7,550 bases of DNA from an uncultured Chlorobiaceae bacterium. GTDB taxonomy: Bacteria > Bacteroidota > Chlorobiia > Chlorobiales > Chlorobiaceae. The notes beneath the pieces were generated by a model that was given only the letters and a program-made list of their open reading frames with translations, made no database searches and was not told the DNA's origin. The first letter of the stretch is position 1; each line of letters opens with the position of its first letter. Positions 1 to 6,621 of this stretch are shown here, in pieces. Made by a program: the position numbers and the translations under genes. The DNA lies in assembly GCA_903917955.1 (NCBI GenBank), contig CAIXCO010000187.1, positions 1-7,550 of the forward strand, in the 5' to 3' direction.

Positions 1-34
1 AGATCGCCTGGATGATGGTTTCACGCAGCAGCAT
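1..34 (-). CDS. start of a second MacB-like ABC permease (partial)
   Basis: Reading leftward from an ATG at 34-32, the frame gives MLLRETIIQAI and runs off the window edge. Only 11 codons are visible, so the call rests on three things. The ATG lies 8 bases beyond the stop codon of the upstream permease. It has a strong Shine-Dalgarno sequence. The peptide resembles the short amphipathic N-terminus that comes before the first membrane helix of MacB/FtsX-type permeases; the neighbouring permease has FRYETSESLKMAL at the same place. If correct, the operon encodes two separate permease subunits, which could pair as a heterodimer. Any other protein starting with these residues is also possible, since no domain is visible. 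Confidence 0.55.
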   Translation of the reverse strand, partial: MLLRETIIQAI

Positions 35-38
35 AAGC

Positions 39-45
39 CCTCCTA
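39..45 (-). promoter_or_regulatory. Shine-Dalgarno of the second permease, overlapping the previous stop codon
   Basis: On the minus strand the sequence TAGGAGG ends 4 bases before the ATG at 34. Its first three bases are the TAG stop codon of the upstream permease (45-43). The ribosome binding site is therefore built into the end of the preceding gene, which suggests translational coupling or re-initiation between the two permease genes. Confidence 0.7.
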
Positions 46-1308
46 TTCATAACGCAGCGAGTCAGCCGGATCGAGCTTTGAGGCTGTAACAGCCGGAGCA
101 AGGCCGGAGATGATTCCCGTGATAACGGAAACGGCAAGACTTGCAATGACAAGATCAGGGGAGAACTGTATCGGAAAATCGGGCACTATTTTTTCGATGG
201 CAACGGTGATGAAGAGGGCGATGGCGAGGCCAACTGCACCTCCGATGAGGCATATCATAATCGATTCGATGAGAAATTGCAGGAGAATGGTTCGGCGTCT
301 GGCACCAAGGGCCTTGCGCAGTCCAATCTCCCTGGTTCGCTCCTTCACGCTCACAAAGGTGATGTTCATGATGCCGATAGCTCCGACAAAGAGCGACATG
401 CCGGTAATGAATATACCCGCGATGGCAATGCCGTTTTTGATGGGGTCAAGCTGGCTTTTGAAGGCTTTCTGTTCATTGATGGAGAAGTCCTCCTCTTTTC
501 CTGGCGCAAGACGCCGGATTCTTCTCATCAGCCCAAGCAACTCCTCCTTGGCCTCTGCAACGCGCTCCTGATGCTTGATTTTCACCCGCATGGTGATGAA
601 CATGTTTTTTCCGTAGATCTTCTCAAAGGCTCCAAGAGGCATGATAATCTGGTTGTCAAAGCTGAAAAGGCCAAGAAACTTTCCCTGTTTTCTGAAGATT
701 CCAATAATGCGAAATGTGCGGTTTTTGATCTGGAGGGATTTTCCGAGAGCTGGTTCATTGGGAAAGAGTCCGGCTGCGATATCGTCTCCAATGGCACAGA
801 CCATTGCGCTGCCTGCAGATTCTCCGGGAGTAAAAAAGCGACCGGCAGAGAGGTTACCGGATGCGGTCTGCAGGTAGTCATGGTTGGTTCCGAGAGAAAA
901 GACCTGTTCAAGGTTCCGTTCGCGGTATTTTGCCGATGCCTGATAGGTTGACATCTGCGGAACCGCGATGAGCAGCTCAGAGTGCTGATTATCGGCAATA
1001 ATGCGGTTGAGCTGGGCCGCATACTCTGTTTTCAGGTCAGGGCGGTTGCGGTATCTCCACCATTGCCCCATCGTGCTCCACGATGATTTCTGGACATAGA
1101 TCACGTCGTAGCCAAGCATAGCAAGGCTCTTGTCGAACCCCCGGTCGATGCCGTTGATTGCCGTACCCATCATGGTAATGGCAACAATGCCGATAATGAC
1201 TCCGAGCGCGGTAAGAAACGATCGTATCTTGTTCGCCCTGATCTGGAAGAGTGCCATTTTCAGGCTCTCGCTGGTTTCATAGCGGAACTGTCGCCAGGTA
1301 CTGTTCAT
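43..1308 (-). CDS. MacB-type ABC transporter permease (MacB_PCD + FtsX domains)
   Basis: Inner-membrane permease subunit (421 aa) of a tripartite MacAB-TolC-like exporter. A cytoplasmic N-terminus (about 1-28) leads into a first membrane helix (about 29-51). A large periplasmic domain of the MacB_PCD type follows (about 52-290). Three more helices lie at about 293-320, 345-370 and 385-408. The FtsX-domain signature is visible after helix 2 as VKERTREIGLRKALGARR (321-338), and the protein ends with the usual DPADSLRYE (413-421). This four-helix layout is that of MacB/LolC-type mechanotransmission permeases. Unlike E. coli MacB, the ATPase is a separate protein, encoded just upstream. The ATG overlaps the ATPase stop codon as ATGA (1308-1305) and has no clear Shine-Dalgarno of its own, so translation is probably coupled. 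Substrate unknown. Confidence 0.93.
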   Translation of the reverse strand: MNSTWRQFRYETSESLKMALFQIRANKIRSFLTALGVIIGIVAITMMGTAINGIDRGFDKSLAMLGYDVIYVQKSSWSTMGQWWRYRNRPDLKTEYAAQLNRIIADNQHSELLIAVPQMSTYQASAKYRERNLEQVFSLGTNHDYLQTASGNLSAGRFFTPGESAGSAMVCAIGDDIAAGLFPNEPALGKSLQIKNRTFRIIGIFRKQGKFLGLFSFDNQIIMPLGAFEKIYGKNMFITMRVKIKHQERVAEAKEELLGLMRRIRRLAPGKEEDFSINEQKAFKSQLDPIKNGIAIAGIFITGMSLFVGAIGIMNITFVSVKERTREIGLRKALGARRRTILLQFLIESIMICLIGGAVGLAIALFITVAIEKIVPDFPIQFSPDLVIASLAVSVITGIISGLAPAVTASKLDPADSLRYE

Positions 1309-1997
1309 TGGCTGTTGTCGCTTTCGATTTTTCCGTCACGGAGACGGATGAGACGACGGGTATAGCGTGCAATATCCTCTTCATGCGTAATGAGGATGAT
1401 GGTATTGCCCGCTTCGGAGAGCGATCCGAAGATGTTCATGATGTCGCGGCTGGTCGCGGTATCGAGGTTGCCTGTAGGCTCGTCGGCTAGAATGATTGAG
1501 GGTTTGTTGATGAGTGCCCTTGCAATGGCTACCCGTTGAATCTGGCCTCCGGAAAGTTCGGAGGGTTTGTGCGTGATGCGGTCACCAAGTCCTACCTTCA
1601 CAAGCGCTGCGGCGGCACGCTCTTCCCGCTCCTCAGGAGATACGCCAGCATAGATCAGCGGCAGTTCTACATTGCGCAGGCAGTTAAGTCGGGGGAGCAG
1701 GTTGAAGGTCTGAAAAACAAAGCCGATCTCCCGGTTTCTGATACGGGCAAGTTCATCGTCATCCATTTCAGCCACATTTTGGCCGTTAAGCTCATAGCTG
1801 CCGGAGGAGGGTGTATCAAGGCAGCCGATAATGTTCATGAGGGTTGATTTTCCGCTGCCGGACGGGCCCATGATTGCTGCATAGTCGTTCAGTTTGAACT
1901 CAAGGTTGATAGAGTCAAGCGCATGGACAACCTGATCGCCCATCTCATAGAATTTGCAGAGCGACTGCATGGTGATGACATTCGATTGTTTATCCAT
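1305..1997 (-). CDS. MacB/LolD-type ABC transporter ATP-binding protein
   Basis: Cytoplasmic ATPase (230 aa) that powers the adjacent permease(s). All ABC motifs are present and intact: Walker A GPSGSGKST (44-52), Q-loop Gln96 in FVFQTFNLL, signature LSGGQIQRVA (148-157), Walker B IILADEP (168-174), D-loop in GNLD (176-179) and switch His205 in ITHEE. The EPTGNLD string and the length are typical of the MacB/LolD/FtsE group. The signature has Ile where most relatives have Gln (LSGGQQQRVA). I place the start at the ATG at 1997, which gives MDKQSNVITM. The open frame continues upstream to 2216, but that part overlaps the adaptor gene and does not look like ABC protein. The start lies one base after the adaptor stop codon, with no clear Shine-Dalgarno, so coupling is likely. 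The Met at residue 10 is an alternative start. Confidence 0.95.
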   Translation of the reverse strand: MDKQSNVITMQSLCKFYEMGDQVVHALDSINLEFKLNDYAAIMGPSGSGKSTLMNIIGCLDTPSSGSYELNGQNVAEMDDDELARIRNREIGFVFQTFNLLPRLNCLRNVELPLIYAGVSPEEREERAAAALVKVGLGDRITHKPSELSGGQIQRVAIARALINKPSIILADEPTGNLDTATSRDIMNIFGSLSEAGNTIILITHEEDIARYTRRLIRLRDGKIESDNSQ

Positions 1998-1998
1998 G

Positions 1999-3246
1999 CT
2001 ATTGTTGAGGCGGTTTGACCATGCAGCCATTAGTAAGCTTGCTGGTGATGGCGGTATAACTTCCTGAAACAACCTCTTCTCCTTTTTTGAGCCCGGCGGT
2101 GACCACGATATGGGTATTGTCGGTTGTTCCTGTTTTGACTGGCCGGAACCATGCTTTCCCTCCTTTGACAACAAAAACTCCCTGCTCGCTTTCGGCAGCT
2201 TTTCCTGTCGGGGCAATGGTTACCATCTCACTCTCACCCTGCTTTTCGGTGTTGGAGCCACCTCGTATCGTGACGCTTTGAATGGGGACGACAAGAGCGT
2301 TTTGTACCCGCTGCGACTCAATATCCGCTGTTGCGCTCATGCCGGGCTTCAGCAGGCGGTCATGGTTGAAGATGCGGATCTTGACTGAAAAGTTGGTCAC
2401 CTCTTCCTGTGTTCCAGCAGCTTTTGAGATGGCCGAATTGGAAATTTCATGCACCACACCTTTAAAAATGCGATCACCGTAAGCATCAACCGTGATTGAA
2501 ACGGGGTTGCCCGTCTTTACATTGACGATGTCATTTTCGTTAACCTCTACTTGAACCTGCATACTGTCAAGGTTTGCGAGTCGCAGTACCTCAGTGCCGG
2601 GAAACTGGCCTGTGCCGACAACACGCTCACCCGGCTTGCTGTTCAGGGCGATGATAGTACCGTTTATCGGTGCACGAACAATGGTTTTTTTCATTCTCTC
2701 CTGATTCTGGTCGAGCAGGCTTTTGTTCTGTTGTATGGTATAGATCGATGCCCGGTAGCTTGCCTGTGCCGCATCTGCATTGGCTTTTGAAGCGATGAAA
2801 TCGGACTGGGAGATCAGTTTTTCCTTGTACAGCAGTGATGCCTTGCGGAAATCATCTTCCGCCTTGAGCTTTCTGGCCAGTGTTTCCATGCTTTGCGATT
2901 TGGCTGCATTAAGCTGGGCAAGGCTCTGATCTACCTGATTGATGTAGATGTCGGGCTGGATTTTAAAGAGGAGATCTCCCTTCTGAACGCTTTGGCCATC
3001 CTTGATGGGTAATTCGATAATCTCTCCAGAGACATCGGGCGACATGGCGACAACAAGTGCTGGCTGAATTTTGCCTGTAGCCGTGACCACATGAACAACC
3101 TCTTTGACAAACACTTTTTCGGTTGTTACCTCAACGGGTTTTTCGCGGAACTGGAGAAATGCAAAGAGCAACCCTCCTGCAATCAGAAGTGCGGCAATGG
3201 CAAGTATTGTTGTTTTTCGTTTCAGCAAATTTTTTTGTTTACTCAT
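1999..3246 (-). CDS. MacA-type periplasmic adaptor (HlyD/RND family membrane fusion protein)
   Basis: Periplasmic adaptor (415 aa) that links the inner-membrane ABC pump to the outer-membrane channel. A lysine-rich cytoplasmic start is followed by one N-terminal membrane anchor (about 13-31). The first lipoyl half-domain is at about 65-98, with the family pattern VSGEIIELPIKDGQSVQKGD (72-91). A long helical hairpin, rich in Gln, Ala and Lys, spans about 100-188. The second lipoyl half begins with RAPINGTI (191-198). A beta-barrel region follows (about 225-310, with LLKPGMSATADI at 298-309), then a membrane-proximal domain. That last domain carries a polar, charged insert (about 329-356) between VVPIQSV and GVFVVKGGKAW. 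With it the protein is somewhat longer than E. coli MacA. The ATG overlaps the outer-membrane-factor stop codon as ATGA (3246-3243), without a visible Shine-Dalgarno. Confidence 0.94.
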   Translation of the reverse strand: MSKQKNLLKRKTTILAIAALLIAGGLLFAFLQFREKPVEVTTEKVFVKEVVHVVTATGKIQPALVVAMSPDVSGEIIELPIKDGQSVQKGDLLFKIQPDIYINQVDQSLAQLNAAKSQSMETLARKLKAEDDFRKASLLYKEKLISQSDFIASKANADAAQASYRASIYTIQQNKSLLDQNQERMKKTIVRAPINGTIIALNSKPGERVVGTGQFPGTEVLRLANLDSMQVQVEVNENDIVNVKTGNPVSITVDAYGDRIFKGVVHEISNSAISKAAGTQEEVTNFSVKIRIFNHDRLLKPGMSATADIESQRVQNALVVPIQSVTIRGGSNTEKQGESEMVTIAPTGKAAESEQGVFVVKGGKAWFRPVKTGTTDNTHIVVTAGLKKGEEVVSGSYTAITSKLTNGCMVKPPQQ

Positions 3247-4652
3247 TTGACTGGTAGAGGGGGTTCTGGTTGGGATGGTATGGCGTCATTGCCGGATGCA
3301 AAATCAAGCACACTTTTCTGCAGCGCGAGATTATAGGTGGCCTGTGAGAGGTTGGATCGGGCACTGAAAAGAGAGCTTCGTGCAGAGCTGAGTTCGATAA
3401 AACCTGCTGTTCCAAGTTCATATTTTCTTTTGATGCCGTCAAAAGCCGAGTTTGCAGCTTTCAGGCTGATTTTTGCGGTTTCTATCTGCATGAGTGCGGA
3501 GTTGTACTCTCCTGCCGCTTCGTATATATCAATGAGAATATTGTTTTTCAGATCTTCGTAATCATACTGCAGGTTTCTATGGTTGATTTTGGAGGATTCT
3601 ACATTGTAGCGGGTCTGGAATCCATCAAAAATTGTCCAATTAAGGTTGAGTGCAATCGAGTATCCGATTGAGTTTTCAAGTTGATCCTGAAAAGGCGGCC
3701 AGGGGAGAGCGCCTGTGCTCTCGTGAAGGTATTCGATACCTCTGGTGCTGACGTTGAAGGTTACGTCAAGCTTCGGGTAAAACGTCGCCCTCGACTGGGT
3801 AAGCTGCCATTTTGACGCTCTCACTTCAAACTCTTTGCCTTTAAGGTCGCTGCGCCGTTGAAAGGCAAGCCGAGCAAGAGTGTCGGGATCGGGTTTTGCC
3901 AAAAGCGGATTATTGAGGTTGTCGGGGAGAGGCTCAAGGCTGAATTTTGTCAAGGGGTTAATTTGTATGCGGCGCACCAGTTCAAGCTGGCTCTTTTGCA
4001 TGCGAGTTTCCGCCTTGATGACCGATAGAGCGCTTTCGGCTGCGTCAGCCTGCTGCTGGTCACGGTCAATCATTGATTTCAGGCCAATTTGAAACTGCCG
4101 GTCGGTTAGGGTCAGTTGATTTTGGGCCAGAAGGAGGTTTTCGCGGGCAATGGCAAGAAGTTCCTGGTTCAGAAGTACCTGATAATAGGCCTGGGTAACG
4201 TCGAAGGCTATGGTCTGCAGTGCCCTCGAAAGGGTGTATTTGGCAGCATCTTCTTTATTCAGAGCTGCATGCAGGGAAGCGTAATCGTTGAATCCATTGA
4301 AAAGATTCAGGGTGGTCGTTAGTGTCAGATCGACTGACTCACTCTTTGTTTTTAAGTTTGTTATTGCAGTTTCTGTGTAGTTCGGCGTAGAGGTACGGTC
4401 AAGGGTATAGGGGGAATAGCTTGCTGATGTTGAAAGTCGGGGAAGAAAGTTGCCATAGTTTTTCAGCACATCGGCCCCCTGAAGCTTCAGGGCGCTTTCA
4501 GCTTTTCTGACTGAAGTGGAGTTCTTGAGTGCGATCTCAATGCAGCGATCCAGAGAGTATCTCTTTTCTGCGTTTTCAGAGCCTCGGCCGATTGAGGGCG
4601 AAGCCAGAAAAAACAGAGCAATGCAGAACGATGAAAAAAATTTGAAAACCAA
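3243..4652 (-). CDS. TolC-type outer membrane efflux protein
   Basis: Outer-membrane channel component (469 aa) of the exporter. An N-terminal hydrophobic signal peptide (about 1-22, with KFFSSFCIALFFLASP) is followed by two internally duplicated OEP repeats. The duplication is plain: FLPRLSTSASY (69-79) and LNLFNGF (115-121) in the first half match FYPKLDVTFN (291-300) and LNWTIFDGF (337-345) in the second. Each is followed by long Ala/Gln/Leu-rich helices that form the periplasmic tunnel (about 122-228 and 346-452). The end is proline-rich (459-467). Cys10 lies inside the hydrophobic stretch and does not make a lipobox. The start codon appears to be TTG at 4652: an in-frame stop (TAA, 4667-4665) lies five codons upstream, AAAGG sits 9 bases before the TTG, and no in-frame ATG keeps the signal peptide. 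It is the first gene of the efflux block. Confidence 0.93.
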   Translation of the reverse strand: MVFKFFSSFCIALFFLASPSIGRGSENAEKRYSLDRCIEIALKNSTSVRKAESALKLQGADVLKNYGNFLPRLSTSASYSPYTLDRTSTPNYTETAITNLKTKSESVDLTLTTTLNLFNGFNDYASLHAALNKEDAAKYTLSRALQTIAFDVTQAYYQVLLNQELLAIARENLLLAQNQLTLTDRQFQIGLKSMIDRDQQQADAAESALSVIKAETRMQKSQLELVRRIQINPLTKFSLEPLPDNLNNPLLAKPDPDTLARLAFQRRSDLKGKEFEVRASKWQLTQSRATFYPKLDVTFNVSTRGIEYLHESTGALPWPPFQDQLENSIGYSIALNLNWTIFDGFQTRYNVESSKINHRNLQYDYEDLKNNILIDIYEAAGEYNSALMQIETAKISLKAANSAFDGIKRKYELGTAGFIELSSARSSLFSARSNLSQATYNLALQKSVLDFASGNDAIPSQPEPPLPVK

Positions 4653-4661
4653 AATAAGATA

Positions 4662-4666
4662 CCTTT
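4662..4666 (-). promoter_or_regulatory. Shine-Dalgarno supporting the TTG start of the outer-membrane factor
   Basis: On the minus strand AAAGG ends 9 bases before the TTG at 4652. The TAA stop codon in the same frame overlaps it. No in-frame ATG is available between this stop and the signal peptide, so this site decides the TTG start. Confidence 0.5.
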
Positions 4667-4682
4667 AACCGTTTGAAATCTG

Positions 4683-4698
4683 ATTCGTTACCATTCGT
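4683..4698. repeat. 10-bp-spaced direct repeat ATTCGT in the efflux-gene leader
   Basis: ATTCGT occurs at 4683-4688 and again at 4693-4698. The copies start exactly 10 bp apart, about one helical turn, and the match extends loosely as ATTCGTTAC / ATTCGTAC. The pair lies about 31-46 bp upstream of the outer-membrane-factor start codon. Tandem hexamers one turn apart are the kind of site that winged-helix response regulators bind, but a six-base repeat can also arise by chance. Confidence 0.4.
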
Positions 4699-4710
4699 AC
4701 TATTGATGTA

Positions 4711-4740
4711 CTCCAGTTTATAATATAAATTTCAGTCAAA
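4711..4740 (-). promoter_or_regulatory. candidate promoter region for the efflux operon
   Basis: This is the most AT-rich part of the 124-bp gap before the outer-membrane factor. On the minus strand it contains TTGACT (4739-4734) followed by TATTAT (4725-4720) and TATAAA (4722-4717). The spacing between TTGACT and either box is only 8-11 bases, too short for a standard -35/-10 pair, so at most the -10-like element is useful evidence. The core is also a palindrome, TTTATA-A-TATAAA (4717-4729). The gap's length, unlike the overlapping junctions elsewhere in the block, is the main reason to expect a promoter here. Confidence 0.25.
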
Positions 4741-4762
4741 TCGTTTCATGTGCGGGCTCAGT

Positions 4763-4776
4763 GTTTACTTGTGAAC
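4763..4776. repeat. imperfect 14-bp palindrome just after the TPR gene
   Basis: GTTTAC-TT-GTGAAC reads as an inverted repeat with five of six matching pairs and a 2-bp centre. It abuts the stop codon of the TPR gene (4777) and lies upstream of the candidate promoter region. The loop is too short for an RNA hairpin and no T-run follows, so it is not a terminator. It has the size of an operator half-site pair, but the evidence is weak. Confidence 0.3.
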
Positions 4777-5352
4777 TCAAAGCTGCTCAAGGAGCGAGTC
4801 GATCTCCTGCTGGTAGTGTTCAGCGTTTTGCGGTTTCAGTTTGATAAGGTGCGTGTAAATTTTTATCGCTTTCTTGTAGGCACCCTGTGCCGTGAAGAGG
4901 CAGGCAAGAGTTTCAGTGGGTACCGCAATGGTTATATCGTCGGAAAAAGGTTGTTTTTGCTCAAGAATTGAGGTTGGGTCAGCATTTTCCGTTGTTATTG
5001 CTGGTTCAAATTTCATCAGCGCCGCCGTCAGTTTTTCAAGCTCATCGATGACGGGGTCGAACACGGGGGAGGGGGCGGCCACCACCTCCGTCTCGGTTGA
5101 CGATTGAAGCTCAATGAGCTCTTGCCAGGCGACCTGGTTTGCTGGAGCTATGGTGCAGCATTTTCGGAAATATTCTCCGGCAAGAGTGTGGTGCCGAAGT
5201 CCTTTGTGCGCTTTTGCATAGAGCAGGTGAAAAAGATAGGAGTCCGCAAATTGCCCGGAGAATGGATCGAGCTTTTCGATGCCGGACTGGTATCTTCCTT
5301 TCGAGATGTCGAGCGAAACTTCTGCAAAAAAGAGGTATGGTTCACTGATCAT
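4777..5352 (-). CDS. small tetratricopeptide-repeat (TPR) protein
   Basis: A 191-aa, probably cytoplasmic protein with no signal peptide or membrane helix. An N-terminal helical part has a TPR-like pattern: about 6-48, then YAKAHKGLRHHTLAGEYFRK (45-64) and a following helix to about 83. A Pro/Glu/Thr-rich, low-complexity linker spans about 84-145. One well-formed TPR lies at the C-terminus (about 147-190), with TETLACLFTAQGAYKKAIKI (146-165) and KLKPQN (171-176). A lone C-terminal unit of the TETLA...QG-Y--AI-IY type after a variable linker is, from memory, common in hypothetical proteins of the Bacteroidetes/Chlorobi group. TPRs bind other proteins, and the partner is unknown. The ATG overlaps the ddl stop codon as ATGA (5352-5349), and GGAAAG sits 9 bases upstream, inside ddl. 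It is therefore very likely co-transcribed with ddl. Confidence 0.85.
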   Translation of the reverse strand: MISEPYLFFAEVSLDISKGRYQSGIEKLDPFSGQFADSYLFHLLYAKAHKGLRHHTLAGEYFRKCCTIAPANQVAWQELIELQSSTETEVVAAPSPVFDPVIDELEKLTAALMKFEPAITTENADPTSILEQKQPFSDDITIAVPTETLACLFTAQGAYKKAIKIYTHLIKLKPQNAEHYQQEIDSLLEQL

Positions 5353-6431
5353 GATCGTACGCTTTCCAGTGCAAGCTGAAGCAGGCGCTCTACAAGTTCC
5401 GGAAAAGGGGTACCGCTTGCTTCCATGAGTCGCGGATACATGCTGATGTCGGTGAAGCCGGGAATGGTATTGACCTCGTTGAGGACAATGCTTCCGGTCT
5501 TTTCGTCAACAAAAAAATCTATTCTCGACATGCCCCGGCACCCCAGGGCCTTGTACGCTTTCAGGGCTGCGCTTCTTACCTCTTCCTGCATTTCGCACGG
5601 AATGCGCGCGGGGATAAAAAGTTTTGCGCTGTTGTGAATATATTTGTCCTCATAGTCATAGAAGTCGCTGCCAGGTTCTATTTCGCCGCATACCGAAACT
5701 TCCGGTTGCTCATTGCCAAGCACAGCAACCTCAATCTCCCTGCCACTGATCGCTTTTTCGATCAGTACTTTTGTGTCGAGTGAGCAGGCGCTTTTGAGGG
5801 CTGAAGGGAGCTCGGTGCCATGATGCACCTTTGAGATACCTATTGATGAGCCGAGATTTGCCGGTTTAACAAAAAACGGGTATTCGAACTGCTGCTCAAT
5901 CATGGAGTGAACGCTCTCCGGGTCGGCATGGTAATCGGCGCTGAAGAGTGTGATGGAGGGTGCAACCGCAAGACCTGCATTGGCCACGCAAAGTTTGGTG
6001 AGCGCCTTGTCCATCGTAAGTGCCGAGGCCAGAACGCCGCATCCTGTGTAGGGAACGGCGCAGGTATCCAGAAATCCCTGGACACGGCCATCTTCGCCGT
6101 ATGTTCCATGAAGCGTGAGAAATGCTACATCAATTTGGGCATTCGTGAAATCAAGGTCGAAAGGCTTCTGGGCGGCCTGTTGCACCATCTCACGGAGGGT
6201 TGCGCTTGTTGCTTCAAGTGAAGAGTTTCTCAAGAGAGCTGAGAGGTTAAAATTCAGGATATCCTGCGCAATCCCGTCACAGAGCCACTGCCCCTCGTGC
6301 GTGATGTAGAGGGGGATCACCTTGTAGCGCTCGGTGCTGATATTTGCGGCTATTGATTTTGCTGAGATAATCGATATTTCGTGTTCGCTTGACTTGCCTC
6401 CAAAAATGAGAGCAACAGTTATACGTGGCAT
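5349..6431 (-). CDS. ddl: D-alanine--D-alanine ligase
   Basis: Cytoplasmic ATP-grasp ligase (360 aa) joining two D-alanines for the peptidoglycan stem peptide. N-terminal motif GGKSSEHEIS (11-20) holds Glu16, equivalent to the first-site D-Ala glutamate of E. coli DdlB. HGTYGEDGRVQGFLD (108-122) and MDK (140-142) follow. The ATP-grasp loop KPANLGSSIGI (189-199) contains the Ser equivalent to DdlB Ser150. The omega loop reads FYDYEDKY (257-264); its tyrosines fit D-Ala-D-Ala rather than D-Ala-D-lactate ligases. Metal-binding residues lie in RIDFF (303-307) and LNEVNTIPGFT (317-327). I choose the ATG at 6431 because MPRITVALIFGG is the usual family start, although no good Shine-Dalgarno precedes it. 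The open frame extends 24 codons upstream to a TTG at 6503, a stretch that contains a perfect palindrome and looks like leader. Confidence 0.96.
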   Translation of the reverse strand: MPRITVALIFGGKSSEHEISIISAKSIAANISTERYKVIPLYITHEGQWLCDGIAQDILNFNLSALLRNSSLEATSATLREMVQQAAQKPFDLDFTNAQIDVAFLTLHGTYGEDGRVQGFLDTCAVPYTGCGVLASALTMDKALTKLCVANAGLAVAPSITLFSADYHADPESVHSMIEQQFEYPFFVKPANLGSSIGISKVHHGTELPSALKSACSLDTKVLIEKAISGREIEVAVLGNEQPEVSVCGEIEPGSDFYDYEDKYIHNSAKLFIPARIPCEMQEEVRSAALKAYKALGCRGMSRIDFFVDEKTGSIVLNEVNTIPGFTDISMYPRLMEASGTPFPELVERLLQLALESVRS

Positions 6432-6461
6432 GAGTATTGTGATGACAATTGGCAAGGTGAT

Positions 6462-6482
6462 GGTATTTTGTTGCAAAATACC
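6462..6482. repeat. perfect 9-bp inverted repeat in the ddl leader
   Basis: GGTATTTTG (6462-6470) and CAAAATACC (6474-6482) are exact reverse complements around the central TTG. The structure lies 31-51 bases upstream of the ddl ATG. In DNA it is a typical size for a homodimeric repressor operator. As RNA it would make a 9-bp stem with a 3-base loop in the ddl leader. No T-run follows on the minus strand, so an intrinsic terminator is unlikely. Confidence 0.6.
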
Positions 6483-6560
6483 CCTCTCACAGGAGACAAA
6501 CAATGTAACAGGGTAAAAATAATTATTATCTTGCCTCGAAGTTGTAATTGCATTGTGCCG

Positions 6561-6585
6561 CTACGCTTTTGCAAGCGCTTCGTAG
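6561..6585. repeat. nested inverted repeat in the ddl/lipoate-gene spacer
   Basis: CTACG (6561-6565) pairs with CGTAG (6581-6585). A second, overlapping pair is CGCTT (6564-6568) with AAGCG (6573-6577) around TTGC. The two pairings share the bases CG at 6564-6565 and so exclude each other at that point. It lies roughly midway between the two divergent genes, with no T-run on either side. It could be an operator or a leader structure; its function is not readable. Confidence 0.35.
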
Positions 6586-6621
6586 AAATTGATTCAGTAA
6601 AAGAAATTAAGGTACTGTGAT

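Noticed and set aside
110..951. Long plus-strand open frames (about 150 and 224 codons) opposite the permease gene
   Set aside because: They lie fully antisense to a well-supported permease, have no recognisable domain or good ribosome binding site, and overlap each other in different frames. They are shadows of the permease's codon pattern.
1998..2216. N-terminal extension of the ATPase frame to a start at 2216
   Set aside because: The added 73 residues overlap the adaptor gene, are low-complexity and do not resemble ABC ATPases. The ATG at 1997 gives a standard N-terminus.
6432..6503. Upstream TTG start for ddl adding 24 residues (or a nearer TTG at 6476 behind GAGAGGGG)
   Set aside because: The extra residues do not match Ddl family N-termini and the stretch contains a perfect palindrome. 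The purine-rich GAGAGGGG is a possible ribosome binding site for the inner TTG, so this alternative is unlikely but not excluded.
6518..6527. AATAATTATT palindrome
   Set aside because: A 10-bp AT-only palindrome is expected by chance in an AT-rich spacer. It may be part of a promoter, but no matching -35 box could be found.
6589..6618. Possible plus-strand promoter TTGATT - 18 bp - TACTGT for the lipoate-family gene
   Set aside because: Both boxes match the consensus poorly, especially the -10, so I did not list it as a feature.
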